Origin: Pleomorphomonas sp. PLEO
Lineage (GTDB): Bacteria > Pseudomonadota > Alphaproteobacteria > Rhizobiales > Pleomorphomonadaceae
Reading direction: 5' to 3'
NCBI RefSeq assembly: GCF_041320595.1
Contig: NZ_CP166625.1
Location: 4,214,001 to 4,278,000 of the forward strand
Length of the DNA: 64,000 nucleotides
A program made the position numbers and the translations under genes. The notes under the pieces are model-generated. The model was not told where the DNA came from and did not search any database. It worked only from the letters and a program-made list of their open reading frames with translations. This document shows positions 42,687-51,697 of the stretch, in pieces (positions within the stretch are counted from its first letter, which is position 1; each line of letters starts with the position of its first letter).

Positions 42687-43384
42687 GCGGCCTCCCCGCC
42701 CCTGTCCGGGCCGGCCTCGCGGATCATGTAGCCGGCACCGCGCACGGTGTGCAGCAGCGGCTTGTCGAAACCCTTGTCGATCTTGCCGCGCAGGCGGGAG
42801 ACGTGGACGTCGATGACGTTGGTCTGGGGATCGAAATGATAGTCCCAGACGTTCTCGAGCAGCATGGTCCGAGTGACCACCTGCCCGGCATTGCGCATCA
42901 GGTATTCCAGCAAACGAAATTCACGTGGCTGCAGAGGAATTTCGCTGTCGGCGCGGGTCACGGTATGCGACAGGCGGTCGAGCACCAAATCGCCGACGCG
43001 ATAGGTTGTCTCCACGTCGGCCGGTCGATTGCGTCGGGCGAGCGCCTCGATGCGGGCAAGCAGCTCGGTGAAGGCGTAGGGCTTGGTAAGATAGTCGTCA
43101 CCGCCGGCCCTGAGGCCACGCACGCGATCGTCGACCTGACCGAGCGCCGAGAGCACCAGCACCGGCGTATGATCGCCGCGATGCCGCATGTCCTCGATGA
43201 TGGAAAGGCCGTCGCGCTTGGGCAGCATGCGATCGACGATCAGCGCGTCGAAACCACCTTCCTCGGCCATGAAGGCGCCAGCGTCGCCATCGGCGGCGTG
43301 TTCGGCAACGTGCCCCATCTCATCCAATGCCTTGACGAGGTAGGCCGCCGCTTCGCTGTCGTCCTCGATCACCAGAATGCGCAT
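42665..43384 (-). CDS. OmpR/PhoB-family response regulator
   Basis: The 239-residue protein has a receiver domain (MRILVIEDDSEAAAYLV; phospho-acceptor Asp in ALIVDRMLPKRDG; KPYAFTELLARI) and a winged-helix DNA-binding domain (PLQPREFRLLEYLMRNAGQVVTRTMLLENVWDYHFDPQTNVIDVHVSRLRGKI). It is the partner of the overlapping kinase gene. The start at 43384 is chosen at the receiver N-terminus; the frame extends to 43444 without conserved residues. Upstream, separated by a tandem hairpin array, is degP. Confidence 0.94.
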   Translation of the reverse strand: MRILVIEDDSEAAAYLVKALDEMGHVAEHAADGDAGAFMAEEGGFDALIVDRMLPKRDGLSIIEDMRHRGDHTPVLVLSALGQVDDRVRGLRAGGDDYLTKPYAFTELLARIEALARRNRPADVETTYRVGDLVLDRLSHTVTRADSEIPLQPREFRLLEYLMRNAGQVVTRTMLLENVWDYHFDPQTNVIDVHVSRLRGKIDKGFDKPLLHTVRGAGYMIREAGPDRGGEAAWARSGG

Positions 43385-43500
43385 GTCACCCGCCCCGCAA
43401 AGGTGTCGTTGACTGTTGTTTAGCGTCGGTGCGCGGCGGCGCAAGGAAAAAGCACGCCGGCACCAAAGTCATTCGCCGGTCAGGTTCGAAAATCTGTACC

Positions 43501-43617
43501 GGCGAGCGCCGAGCCCGCTCGCCGACCAGATTCAAAAAGTTTGTGTCGGCGAGCGCCGAGCCCGCTCGCCAACCAGATTCAAAAAGTTTGTGTCGGCGAG
43601 CGCCGAGCCCGCTCGCC
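43501..43617. repeat. Tandem array of three hairpin units, 47-bp period
   Basis: Two complete 47-base units (43501-43547 and 43548-43594) differ at a single base, and a third core (43595-43617) follows. Each begins GGCGAGCGCCGAGCCCGCTC, where GGCGAGCG pairs with CGCTCGCC, then carries ACCAGATTCAAAAAGTTTGTG. A degenerate half-unit precedes at about 43470-43500. The array lies between the degP stop and the response-regulator start on the reverse strand. Confidence 0.9.
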
Positions 43618-43642
43618 GACACGGGGGATGGAGATCAGCGGC

Positions 43643-45166
43643 TCACTTCCCCAGGGGAAGAGCAAGGAAGTGAACGCTATCTCCGGACTTCACGCGCAGA
43701 AGAATGGCCTTCTTACCGGCCTTTTCCGCGCCGGAAATCGCCTTGGACACGTCGCGCGGGCCTTCAATGGCCTGACCGCCCGCTTCGAGAATGACGTCCC
43801 CCTGACGCAGCCCCTTGTCGGCAGCCTTGCCATTGGGATCGACGTCGGTGATGGCGGCACCGCTGTCACCGGCTCCCACGGCATTGGCCGGTGCGAGGGT
43901 CAAGCCGTAGTCGCCGAGCGAGGTATGCTCGTCAGAGCCGCTATCGGTGGACTTGGCGGAGGCCACTTGGTCGTTCGGCAATTCGCCGAGATCGACCTTG
44001 ACGGGCTGCTCCTTGCCATCGCGCCAGAGCGTCACATCCACCACCGTCTTCGGCGGGAAGGCGGCAATCTTGCGGGCAAGATCCTTGGCATCTTCGATCG
44101 GCTGGCCATTGACGGCAAGAATGGTGTCGCCCGCCTTGATGCCGGCCTTGCTGGCTGGCGAGTCGGTCTGCGGTTCGGTTACCAAGGCGCCACGGGCCTT
44201 GTCGAGGCCGATCGAGCTGGCGATCTCGTCGGTCACCGGCTGGATTTGCACGCCGAGCCAGCCACGAACAACCTTGCCGCTATCCATCAGCGAGGCGACG
44301 ACCTGCTGCGCCGTGTGGGCCGGGATGGCGAAGCCGATACCGACCGAACCACCCGACGGCGAATAGATGGCGGTATTGACGCCGATTACCTCACCGCCGG
44401 CATTGAAAGCCGGACCGCCCGAGTTGCCCTTGTTGATCGGCGCGTCGATCTGCAAGAAGTCGTCATAGGGGCCGGCGCCAATGTCGCGGCCACGGGCCGA
44501 GATGATACCGGCCGTCACAGTGCCGCCGAGACCGAACGGGTTACCCACAGCGACCACCCAGTCACCGACGCGCGACTCGCTCGCCGCGAAGGAAACATGC
44601 GGGAAGTCCTTGCCGTCAGTGACCTTGACGAGGGCGAGATCGGTTTTGGGATCGGTGCCGATCACCTTGGCAGCATGTTCGGTACCATTATCGGTCACGA
44701 CCTTCACGTCGGTCGCATTCTCGACCACGTGGTTATTGGTAACGACGTAGCCATCGGCCGAAATGAAGAAGCCGGAGCCCTGGGCCAGCCCGTAGCGATG
44801 CTGCGGTGAGCCGTTACGATTGCCGGGCGCGCCCGGCATGCCGAAGCGCTTGAAGAAATCGTAGAACGGGCTGTCGGGCGTAAGGCCCGGCGGCATGCCC
44901 TCGACATCGCTATCGCCCTGGCCGACGGTCTCATCGGTCTTGACGCGGATGGAGACGACGGCGGGCTGGACGCGCTGCACCATGTCGGCGAAGGAGAAGA
45001 CCGGCTGACTGGTCTGCGGCTGGGACAGGTTCTGGGCCTGCGCGCTGTTGCCGAAGATCAAGGCCGTCTCGCTGGCGACGATGCCACCGAGGGCCAGCGC
45101 GAAGACCGACCCCAGCAGCAGTGCCTTGACGCGGGATCTGGTCGGTTTGTCGGTAGTCCTGAGCAT
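43643..45166 (-). CDS. degP: DegP/HtrA-type periplasmic serine protease (Do family)
   Basis: The 507-residue protein has a signal peptide or anchor (residues about 16-45, ending NSAQA), a trypsin-like domain with His in VTNNHVVEN, Asp in KTDLALVKV and Ser in GNSGGPAFNAGG, and two PDZ domains (around 285-375 and 400-500). It degrades and chaperones misfolded periplasmic proteins. GGAG stands 8 bases before the ATG at 45166; the longer frame to 45238 is not supported. In order: ccm operon, degP, then the two-component pair, as in other Hyphomicrobiales. Confidence 0.95.
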   Translation of the reverse strand: MLRTTDKPTRSRVKALLLGSVFALALGGIVASETALIFGNSAQAQNLSQPQTSQPVFSFADMVQRVQPAVVSIRVKTDETVGQGDSDVEGMPPGLTPDSPFYDFFKRFGMPGAPGNRNGSPQHRYGLAQGSGFFISADGYVVTNNHVVENATDVKVVTDNGTEHAAKVIGTDPKTDLALVKVTDGKDFPHVSFAASESRVGDWVVAVGNPFGLGGTVTAGIISARGRDIGAGPYDDFLQIDAPINKGNSGGPAFNAGGEVIGVNTAIYSPSGGSVGIGFAIPAHTAQQVVASLMDSGKVVRGWLGVQIQPVTDEIASSIGLDKARGALVTEPQTDSPASKAGIKAGDTILAVNGQPIEDAKDLARKIAAFPPKTVVDVTLWRDGKEQPVKVDLGELPNDQVASAKSTDSGSDEHTSLGDYGLTLAPANAVGAGDSGAAITDVDPNGKAADKGLRQGDVILEAGGQAIEGPRDVSKAISGAEKAGKKAILLRVKSGDSVHFLALPLGK

Positions 45167-45309
45167 GGAACGATCTCCAGGGAATGAACTCTCGGGGAAC
45201 CGGCTATCGATCCGGTCTCGATGGTGACATATAGCCACCGCGTCCCTAACCTGAAGATTGCGAGCGGATTAAACTTTTGTAAGGAAGCCCGTCGAAAAGT
45301 CGCCTTATT

Positions 45310-45783
45310 TCAAATATTTGGAGGCCCGTCGTCTTCGTGCGCCAGCGCGGTCAGAGCCGCCTCCTCCTCGGGGGAGAGGCGTTCGGCACCGGAGGATACG
45401 GTCCGCCGCCGGAAGGCAACGAAAAGTCCGCCAGCGGCGAGCAGCAGCAGAGATGGCGGCAACACCCACAACAGGAGGCCGACGCCATGGGTGCGCGGTC
45501 TCAGCAGAACGAATTCGCCATAGCGAGCGACCAGAAAATCGCGGACCGCATCGTCGCTGTCACCGGCGGCGATGCGCTCGCGGACCAGGACTCTCAGATC
45601 CTTGGCAAGTTGGGCATCGGAGGCGTCGATCGACTGATTCTGGCAAACGAGACAGCGCAGCTCTTCCGAGATCAGGCGAGCGCGCCCTTCAAGCGCCGGG
45701 TCAGCCAGCCGTTCGGACGGATCGACTGCGAAGGCCGGACCGGCGAGCGAGAGGAGGAGCGCGAAGAGAGCAAGAAGGCGCAT
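45310..45783 (-). CDS. ccmH: Cytochrome c maturation protein CcmH (CycL)
   Basis: The 157-residue protein has a signal peptide (1-19, AFA cleavage), the thioredoxin-like redox motif LRCLVCQNQS (residues 42-51) facing the periplasm, the ARYGEFVLLRP segment and one C-terminal membrane helix (about 102-122). CcmH reduces the apocytochrome CxxCH disulfide and works with CcmF and CcmI in heme ligation. It is last in the ccmI-ccmE-ccmF-ccmH operon, 13 bases after ccmF. Confidence 0.96.
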   Translation of the reverse strand: MRLLALFALLLSLAGPAFAVDPSERLADPALEGRARLISEELRCLVCQNQSIDASDAQLAKDLRVLVRERIAAGDSDDAVRDFLVARYGEFVLLRPRTHGVGLLLWVLPPSLLLLAAGGLFVAFRRRTVSSGAERLSPEEEAALTALAHEDDGPPNI

Positions 45784-45796
45784 CGGGTTCCCTCGA

Positions 45797-47779
45797 TCAC
45801 TCAGCGGCCACAGCGGGCGCTGCCCGGCGAGCCGGCTTCGGCGCTCCGACGCGCAGGCGGCGATCGGTGAGCGACAAGCCGCCCCCGAGCATCATGACGA
45901 GAGCGCCAAGCCAGATCAGCGTCACCAGCGGCTTTTCCCAAATGCGCACCACGACCGAGCCGGTCTCACGCCCCTCGCCGCCAAGCGTCACGTAGAACTG
46001 CGACAGGCCATGCGTGCGGATGCCGGCTTCGGTGGTCGGCATCTGGCGCGCGGTGTAGAACCGGCGCGACGGCTCGACGACGAAACGCACTGTGCCGCCC
46101 TTCCGCGCCGTCATGGTGGCGACCAGCTCGGAGTAATTGGAACCGGCGGTGTTTCGGATGCCGTCGAAGGTCACCGAATAGCCGCCGACAGCGGTGGTGT
46201 CGCCCGGCTTCATCTCCAGGATGGCCTCGCTCTGGAAGGCGGAGGTCGAGACGATGCCGAGCAAAGTCAGGCCAAGGCCAGCGTGGGCGAGCGCCGTGCC
46301 GAAGGCCGAGCGCGGCAATCCGGCAAGGCGCCGACAACCGACAGCAAGTCCGACCTCGCGGAAGCGGGCACGCGTCCAGAGTTCGGCGAACGCGCCGACC
46401 AGCACCCAGACGGCGACACCGAGACCGACGGCGGCAAGAAGGTGCGTCACCCCGTTCAGCCAAGCGACGGCGAGGCCGATCAGCACTGCGATGACAAATA
46501 CCAGCCAAAGGCGTTCGAGGGCACCGAGGAGATCGCCGCGCTTCCAGGCCAGAAGTGGCCCGAACGGCACGACCAGCAGCGTTACGCCAAACAACGGGCC
46601 GAACACCGTGTTGAAATAGGGCGCGCCGACTGAGATGGCACCGCCAAAGGCCGACACGATCAGCGGCACCAGCGTGCCGAACAGCACGACGCCGGCCGCC
46701 ACCGTCAGGAACACGTTGTTGAGGACGAGCGCGCCCTCACGGCTCAGCGGCGCGAACAAGCCTCCTTGCCTGAGGGTGCCAGCGCGGAAAGCGAACATGG
46801 CGAGCCCGCCACCGATGAACAGGCAGAGGATGGCGAGGATGAACACGCCGCGCGTCGGGTCGGTGGCAAAGGCATGCACCGACGTCAGGACGCCGGAGCG
46901 CACAAGGAAGGTGCCGAGTAGCGACAGAGAGAAGGCGAGGATGGCGAGCAACACCGTCCACACCTTCAGCGCTTCGCGCTTTTCCATGACAACGGCGGAA
47001 TGCAGGAGTGCCGTGCCGACCAGCCAAGGCATCAGTGAGGCATTCTCGACAGGATCCCAGAACCAGAAGCCGCCCCAGCCGAGTTCGTAATAGGCCCAAT
47101 AGGACCCCATGGCGATGCCGGCGGTGAGGAAGATCCAGGCGGCGAGCACCCAAGGTCGTACCCAGCGCGCCCAGGCGGCATCGATCCGTCCTTCTATCAA
47201 CGCCGCGATGGCGAAGGCAAAGGCAATGGAGAAGCCGACATAGCCGAGGTAGAGCAGCGGCGGATGGATGGCGAGGCCGATATCCTGCAAAACTGGGTTG
47301 AGATCCTTGCCCTCGATCGGCGGCTCGGCAAGACGCAGAAAGGGATTGGAGGTCGTCAGGATAAACGCCAGGAAAGCCGTGCTGATCCAGCCTTGAACGG
47401 CGAGCACGTTGGCCTTGAGGGTCTGCGGCAGGTTGCCACCGAACATTGCCACCGCCGCGCCGAACAGCGCCAGGATCAGCGCCCACAGCAGCATGGAGCC
47501 CTCGTGATTGCCCCAGACTCCGGAGATCTTGAAGATCAATGGTTTTTCCGAATGGGAATTCTCGACGACGTTGAGGACAGAGAAATCGGAGACCAGATAG
47601 GCGTAGGTGAGCGCCGCGAAGGCAATGGCCACGAGCAGCAGCTGCATCATCGAGGCGCGTGGCGCCACTGCCATCAATGCCGGATCGCGGCGCAAGAAGC
47701 CGGCGATCGGCAAGACCGACTGCGCGACAGCCACAGCCAGCGCCAGGATCAGAGCGAAATGGCCGAATTCAACGATCAT
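45797..47779 (-). CDS. ccmF: Cytochrome c heme lyase subunit CcmF (CycK)
   Basis: The 660-residue integral membrane protein has about 14-15 hydrophobic helices and the tryptophan-rich heme-handling loop GWGGFWFWDPVENASLMPW at about residues 225-243, plus LFLVRSGVLTSVHAFA and a large C-terminal periplasmic domain. It takes heme from holo-CcmE and attaches it to apocytochrome c. It is preceded by ccmE with 11 bases between them, and followed by ccmH. Confidence 0.97.
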   Translation of the reverse strand: MIVEFGHFALILALAVAVAQSVLPIAGFLRRDPALMAVAPRASMMQLLLVAIAFAALTYAYLVSDFSVLNVVENSHSEKPLIFKISGVWGNHEGSMLLWALILALFGAAVAMFGGNLPQTLKANVLAVQGWISTAFLAFILTTSNPFLRLAEPPIEGKDLNPVLQDIGLAIHPPLLYLGYVGFSIAFAFAIAALIEGRIDAAWARWVRPWVLAAWIFLTAGIAMGSYWAYYELGWGGFWFWDPVENASLMPWLVGTALLHSAVVMEKREALKVWTVLLAILAFSLSLLGTFLVRSGVLTSVHAFATDPTRGVFILAILCLFIGGGLAMFAFRAGTLRQGGLFAPLSREGALVLNNVFLTVAAGVVLFGTLVPLIVSAFGGAISVGAPYFNTVFGPLFGVTLLVVPFGPLLAWKRGDLLGALERLWLVFVIAVLIGLAVAWLNGVTHLLAAVGLGVAVWVLVGAFAELWTRARFREVGLAVGCRRLAGLPRSAFGTALAHAGLGLTLLGIVSTSAFQSEAILEMKPGDTTAVGGYSVTFDGIRNTAGSNYSELVATMTARKGGTVRFVVEPSRRFYTARQMPTTEAGIRTHGLSQFYVTLGGEGRETGSVVVRIWEKPLVTLIWLGALVMMLGGGLSLTDRRLRVGAPKPARRAAPAVAAE

Positions 47780-47790
47780 GCCGCCCTCGC

Positions 47791-48273
47791 CTAGTTTTTC
47801 GCCGTGGCCGGCATTGGCCCGCCCGGCTGACCTTCTTCCCAGACGCCCTGTGCCTTCAGCGCATCGACGACTTCCTTCGGCATGTAGCGCTCGTCGTGCT
47901 TGGCGAGCACGGTATCGGCATGAAAAAGACCAGCCGCATCGAGCTTTCCTTCGGCGACGACACCCTGACCTTCCTTGAACAGATCGGGCAGCAGACCGGT
48001 GTAGGTGACAGGCACGGCGTTGGCGGTGTCGGTCACTTTGAACTCCACCTGTCCACCGTCCTTACGGGCGACGCTCCCCACTTCGACAAGACCACCAATC
48101 CGAAGGCGCCGGCCTTCCGTCATTGGTTGCTGGGATATCTCGGTCGGTGTCTTGTAGAGCGTGATTTCACCCGATAGCGCAAAAAGGACGAGGCCGACGG
48201 CGGCGGCGAGAATCGCGCCGACCGTACCGATCAGGATGAGACGCCGCGTCTTGCGCGTCATGACCATCGTCAT
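47791..48273 (-). CDS. ccmE: Heme chaperone CcmE (CycJ)
   Basis: The 160-residue protein has an N-terminal membrane anchor (residues about 12-32) and an OB-fold periplasmic domain with the covalent heme-binding histidine in LAKHDERYMPKE (about residue 132), including the conserved tyrosine. Its start overlaps the ccmI stop (ATGA at 48273-48270). An internal ATG four codons in (MTRKTRR) is also a plausible start. It receives heme from CcmC (not in this window) and passes it to CcmF. Confidence 0.96.
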   Translation of the reverse strand: MTMVMTRKTRRLILIGTVGAILAAAVGLVLFALSGEITLYKTPTEISQQPMTEGRRLRIGGLVEVGSVARKDGGQVEFKVTDTANAVPVTYTGLLPDLFKEGQGVVAEGKLDAAGLFHADTVLAKHDERYMPKEVVDALKAQGVWEEGQPGGPMPATAKN

Positions 48274-49388
48274 TGTCCTTCCTGCTTGTCGATGCCGAAC
48301 TCACCCGCAGCCGCATTGATCGCCGCCAGCGCCTCGGCATTGCCAGAAAATGCTTTGCGGGCGTCGGCGAGCGCTGCTTTCGCTTTGTCGGGGCGGTCGA
48401 GCACCAGATTGGAACGCATCAGCCGGATCCAGCCATCTCGATCGTCTGGATCGGCTGCAAGCCGGGCGGCCAACCCGTCGACCATGCCCTCGATCGTTGC
48501 CTTGTCGACGCCTGTTCCGGCAGCAGGAAGCGTGGCCGGCTCTGGCGTATCGGCTGGCTTCTTGAGCGCGGCCAGGATCTCACCGCGCTTTCCGCGCACC
48601 GTGACGAGCCAGGACGCGTCGGCCGGCGAACGGCGTATCAGCTCGTCGATCTGATGCAGAGCCTCCTCGAACGAACCTGCCTGTCGCAGCCCCTCGGCAT
48701 AATAGAAACGCGCGCGAGCGCGATCCGGACCGGCGTCGACGGCGCGTGCCAGGATGGACTGGGCGTCGGGAGAAACGATGCCGTCATTGGTGTCGACCAA
48801 GCCGGCGCCATAGTTTTCCAGAGTTTCTGCGTCACCCTCGCCCGCGTCGATCAGCTTCCCCCAAGCCTTCACGGCGTCGTCGAGCCGCCCCATGCGGGCA
48901 TAAATCGGGGCGATGACGCGCCAACCGGAGAGATCGTCGGGGTTGGAGGCAAGATGCTTTTCAACGCGGCCAACCATGTCGGCAATGTTGCCGGACGCGG
49001 GCGCTGCCGACAAGCGTTCGGCGAGCGGTGCATCGGGCATGTCCGGCTGGCCGATGAAAAGATAAAGCGGCAATGCAATCGCGGGAATGGCAACGACGGT
49101 CATCAGCGCGACGAACCGATTGGCGGCGGGCCTCGGCGCGGCAGCGGCCGCCGGCGCGCGTCTGGCTGCAAGCAGGCGGCGGCCGATCTCGGTGCGGGCG
49201 GCATCCGCCTCCTCGCCGCCGATCACACCCCGTTCTCGGTCGCGATCGAGTTCATTCAGCTGATCGCGATAGACGCGCATCTCCTCGCCGCTGGCGACCG
49301 AAAAAGCGCCGGCCGGCCGCGCGAGTGGAGCAATGACAACCAGAACGACCGCCGCCGTCATCAGTGCCAGCAAGACCCAGAAAACCAT
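48270..49388 (-). CDS. ccmI: Cytochrome c biogenesis protein CcmI (CycH)
   Basis: The 372-residue protein has a first membrane helix (residues about 2-20, FWVLLALMTAAVVLVVIAPL), a cytoplasmic leucine-zipper-like loop (YRDQLNELDRDRERGVIGGEEADAARTEIGRRLL), a second helix (about 92-110) and a periplasmic TPR domain. CcmI chaperones apocytochrome c to the CcmF-CcmH ligation complex. The ATG at 49388 fits the family N-terminus; the frame extends to 49442. First gene of the ccm operon in the window; ccmABCDG are elsewhere. Confidence 0.95.
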   Translation of the reverse strand: MVFWVLLALMTAAVVLVVIAPLARPAGAFSVASGEEMRVYRDQLNELDRDRERGVIGGEEADAARTEIGRRLLAARRAPAAAAAPRPAANRFVALMTVVAIPAIALPLYLFIGQPDMPDAPLAERLSAAPASGNIADMVGRVEKHLASNPDDLSGWRVIAPIYARMGRLDDAVKAWGKLIDAGEGDAETLENYGAGLVDTNDGIVSPDAQSILARAVDAGPDRARARFYYAEGLRQAGSFEEALHQIDELIRRSPADASWLVTVRGKRGEILAALKKPADTPEPATLPAAGTGVDKATIEGMVDGLAARLAADPDDRDGWIRLMRSNLVLDRPDKAKAALADARKAFSGNAEALAAINAAAGEFGIDKQEGQ

Positions 49389-49522
49389 CCTTCGTTCTTT
49401 CCCGAGCCGCCGGCCTTCGCGCCGGTACTCCGATGCCCCCATGCCGAATAGGGCAACGCCAGCCGTTTCTCAATGGACTTCTGGGGGAATTTGAGAAGGA
49501 TTCCAGAAAAGCGGTCAGCCGG

Positions 49523-50920
49523 TCATGCCGCCGGCCGCGACGTCTTGAGCTGCTGCTCTTTGCTGCGACGAAGGTGGGAGGCGTAATCCTCGCCGTAGAG
49601 GAAGCCGGCGGCCTTGATGAGATGGTCCACCGCCGACAGCGCCACAGCCCGCGCCTCTCCGTCGAGATTGCGCAGTCTTGTTGGCAAATCATGGGCATAA
49701 AGCTCGATCGCCTGATCGACCAATGGCGTCAGACGACCGATCAGGCCGTTGATCGCCAGGGTATCGCGGGACTTGCTTGCCCCAGCGAAAATGGCACACA
49801 GGAAGACCGCTTCGGCACCGTCGGCCGGGCCGGGATAAGGAGCCTCCTGCACGCGAAACGCACGGCGCATGGCCGGCAGCAGCTTATCGAACTCCGCGAA
49901 CAGCATCTCAGAGAAGCGCCGCTTGATGGCCACCACCCGCTGCTGCCACCAGCCATCATTGTCAATGTCGAGGCCGGTGGCGAGCTCGTTGAGAATCGAT
50001 CGGAACGCACCGATTTGGGCGACGGCGTCGGCGGCATCGCGGCTGCCACGGACACTGGACAGGAAGCGCGATTCAGCACGGTCGGCAGCGGCAAGCCCAA
50101 GATCGACGAAGGCCGCCGCCGCCGGGGTGGTGCGAACCCGCCGGGCCGTCTCGCCACGGGCCAGAAGCTTGGCAAAGGCGACGAGGGGAGCCACGGACGA
50201 CTGACGCCGAAAGACGCCGCCTGCCACCCAACCGGCAGTCTCCGGATATTTGGTAAGATAGGTGGCAATCTGCTCGAGAAGTCCCATGTCGGCAGAGCCG
50301 GAGTCGAGCAGGTGCACGATGGCCGCGCTCAAGGTCGGCAGGTCGTTGAGACGATCGCGGACAGCGATCATGTCGTCCACTTCGCGGCGGGCCACCTCGC
50401 CGCCGATGCGCGACATGAACCGCTGCTGCAATTTCGGTTCGTCGGCAATCGCCTGGATATGACGCGCCAGCGCCTCGAAAAGACGCGTTTCCAGTTGCGC
50501 GGCCATTTGTTGGTAAGCCGGTGCGTCGGGTAATCGCGGCGCGGTCGAGAGATTGTCCCAAGCGACGAATTGGGTGGGCAGAAGCTCCGTACATGCGTAA
50601 GCCCACAGATGGGACAGCGTCGCAGCGGTGACGAAGCCGCGCCCCGGGAACGTCAGCCTTTCCTCGATCACGTACGGTTCGAAGGCAGCGAAGATCAGCC
50701 GGCGCATATCCGGCGGTCCGGCTTCCGTTGCCTGCTTTGCAACGCTACGGCTTTCCGCGATAGAGCGGGCCGCTTCGAGAATGAGGCGCTGGCGGGCATC
50801 GATGTCCACGGGAACCGCGTGGTTGCTTTCCAGCCGGCGGACCAGCATGCCGCGTGCCCGCGGCGTCAAACCTCGCAGGAAAGTTTCGGCCTTGTCGGTC
50901 ACCGTCGTGCGTCCGTCCAT
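49523..50920 (-). CDS. Hypothetical protein, 465 residues, all-helical
   Basis: I do not recognise a named family. The protein has no signal peptide or membrane segment and is rich in Ala, Arg and Leu with long predicted helices, for example RGMLVRRLESN, AFAKLLARGETARRVR and RAVALSAVDHLIKAAGFLYGED. This suggests an alpha-solenoid or helical-bundle cytoplasmic protein. The ATG at 50920 is preceded by GGGA at 8 bases; the frame goes on to 50965. It lies 135 bases upstream of ccmI on the same strand, but whether it belongs to that operon is not clear. GC-rich third positions throughout indicate genuine coding. Confidence 0.8.
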   Translation of the reverse strand: MDGRTTVTDKAETFLRGLTPRARGMLVRRLESNHAVPVDIDARQRLILEAARSIAESRSVAKQATEAGPPDMRRLIFAAFEPYVIEERLTFPGRGFVTAATLSHLWAYACTELLPTQFVAWDNLSTAPRLPDAPAYQQMAAQLETRLFEALARHIQAIADEPKLQQRFMSRIGGEVARREVDDMIAVRDRLNDLPTLSAAIVHLLDSGSADMGLLEQIATYLTKYPETAGWVAGGVFRRQSSVAPLVAFAKLLARGETARRVRTTPAAAAFVDLGLAAADRAESRFLSSVRGSRDAADAVAQIGAFRSILNELATGLDIDNDGWWQQRVVAIKRRFSEMLFAEFDKLLPAMRRAFRVQEAPYPGPADGAEAVFLCAIFAGASKSRDTLAINGLIGRLTPLVDQAIELYAHDLPTRLRNLDGEARAVALSAVDHLIKAAGFLYGEDYASHLRRSKEQQLKTSRPAA

Positions 50921-51011
50921 GTCGAATCCCGTAAACCGCTCATTTACCAAATCATCCTGCCGCAAGATGGTTGACGACTGGTAACGAACGACGCTTAAGG
51001 CGGGGATACGA

Positions 51012-51038
51012 AAAGGCCGGCTACAGGAGCCGGCCTTT
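51012..51038 (-). terminator. Rho-independent terminator after the lipoprotein gene
   Basis: AAAGGCCGGCT (51012-51022) pairs with AGCCGGCCTTT (51028-51038) around ACAGG. On the reverse strand the stem ends with TTTT, 30 bases past the lipoprotein stop. Confidence 0.82.
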
Positions 51039-51067
51039 CGAAGACGACATCGGGATCGGAGCCTGGA

Positions 51068-51532
51068 TCAGCCGACAACCTGCCAGCTGCCATCCGGATT
51101 GCGGCAAGCAGTACCGCGGGCGACCTGCGGCTGACCGTCGATGTACACCGTGTTGGTGTAGGGACGGCAGGTGCGATTGTTGACATAGGCGACCGGACCC
51201 GGATTCACGGTGCCGTAAACGCCGGTCTGCGGGTTCTGCCACTGCTGCGGAGCACCCGTGTCGAGCGCCTGAACGCTCGCGGTGTAGTTGTAGCGCTGCG
51301 ACTCAGCATCAAGAGAGGCGCCAATCTGATTTCCCAGGAAGCCGCCAACCAGCGCGCCAGCGGCGATCGCCGCCACTTTGCCGCTACCCTGGCCAAAAGC
51401 CGAACCAAGGGCGGCACCACCAACAGCGCCGGCCAGCGTGCCAAGCGTCGCGTTCTGGTTGCCGCCTCCGGTGGCGCATCCGGCCAGCATGGAAGCCGCA
51501 AGGCCGACGATCACAAGTTTCTTCAACAGCAT
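51068..51532 (-). CDS. Glycine-zipper outer-membrane lipoprotein (17-kDa surface antigen family)
   Basis: The 154-residue protein has a lipoprotein signal peptide ending in the lipobox LAGC (C19), then a glycine-zipper 2TM domain (GTLAGAVGGAALGSAFGQGSG and AAGALVGGFLGNQIG) and a C-terminal domain with two cysteines (NNRTCRPY and GTACRNPDGSW). This is the alphaproteobacterial 17-kDa antigen layout, thought to sit in the outer membrane. Single gene with a clear terminator at 51012-51038. Confidence 0.93.
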   Translation of the reverse strand: MLLKKLVIVGLAASMLAGCATGGGNQNATLGTLAGAVGGAALGSAFGQGSGKVAAIAAGALVGGFLGNQIGASLDAESQRYNYTASVQALDTGAPQQWQNPQTGVYGTVNPGPVAYVNNRTCRPYTNTVYIDGQPQVARGTACRNPDGSWQVVG

Positions 51533-51697
51533 CTCTACGGTCTCCGGGAATGGACCAATGGTATGGGACGAATCATCCTTGATACTTGTAATGGCCTGAA
51601 ATCATGGCCGAATTTTGATTATTGCTAATTTTCGCCGCCATCGGCCTCCTATGTTTCCAATTATTGCCCTTATCGCCAAGTGCCCTGTCAATCCAGT

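Noticed and set aside
43501-43617. CRISPR array
   Set aside because: The units are contiguous direct repeats with identical intervening sequence rather than unique spacers, only three copies, and no cas genes.
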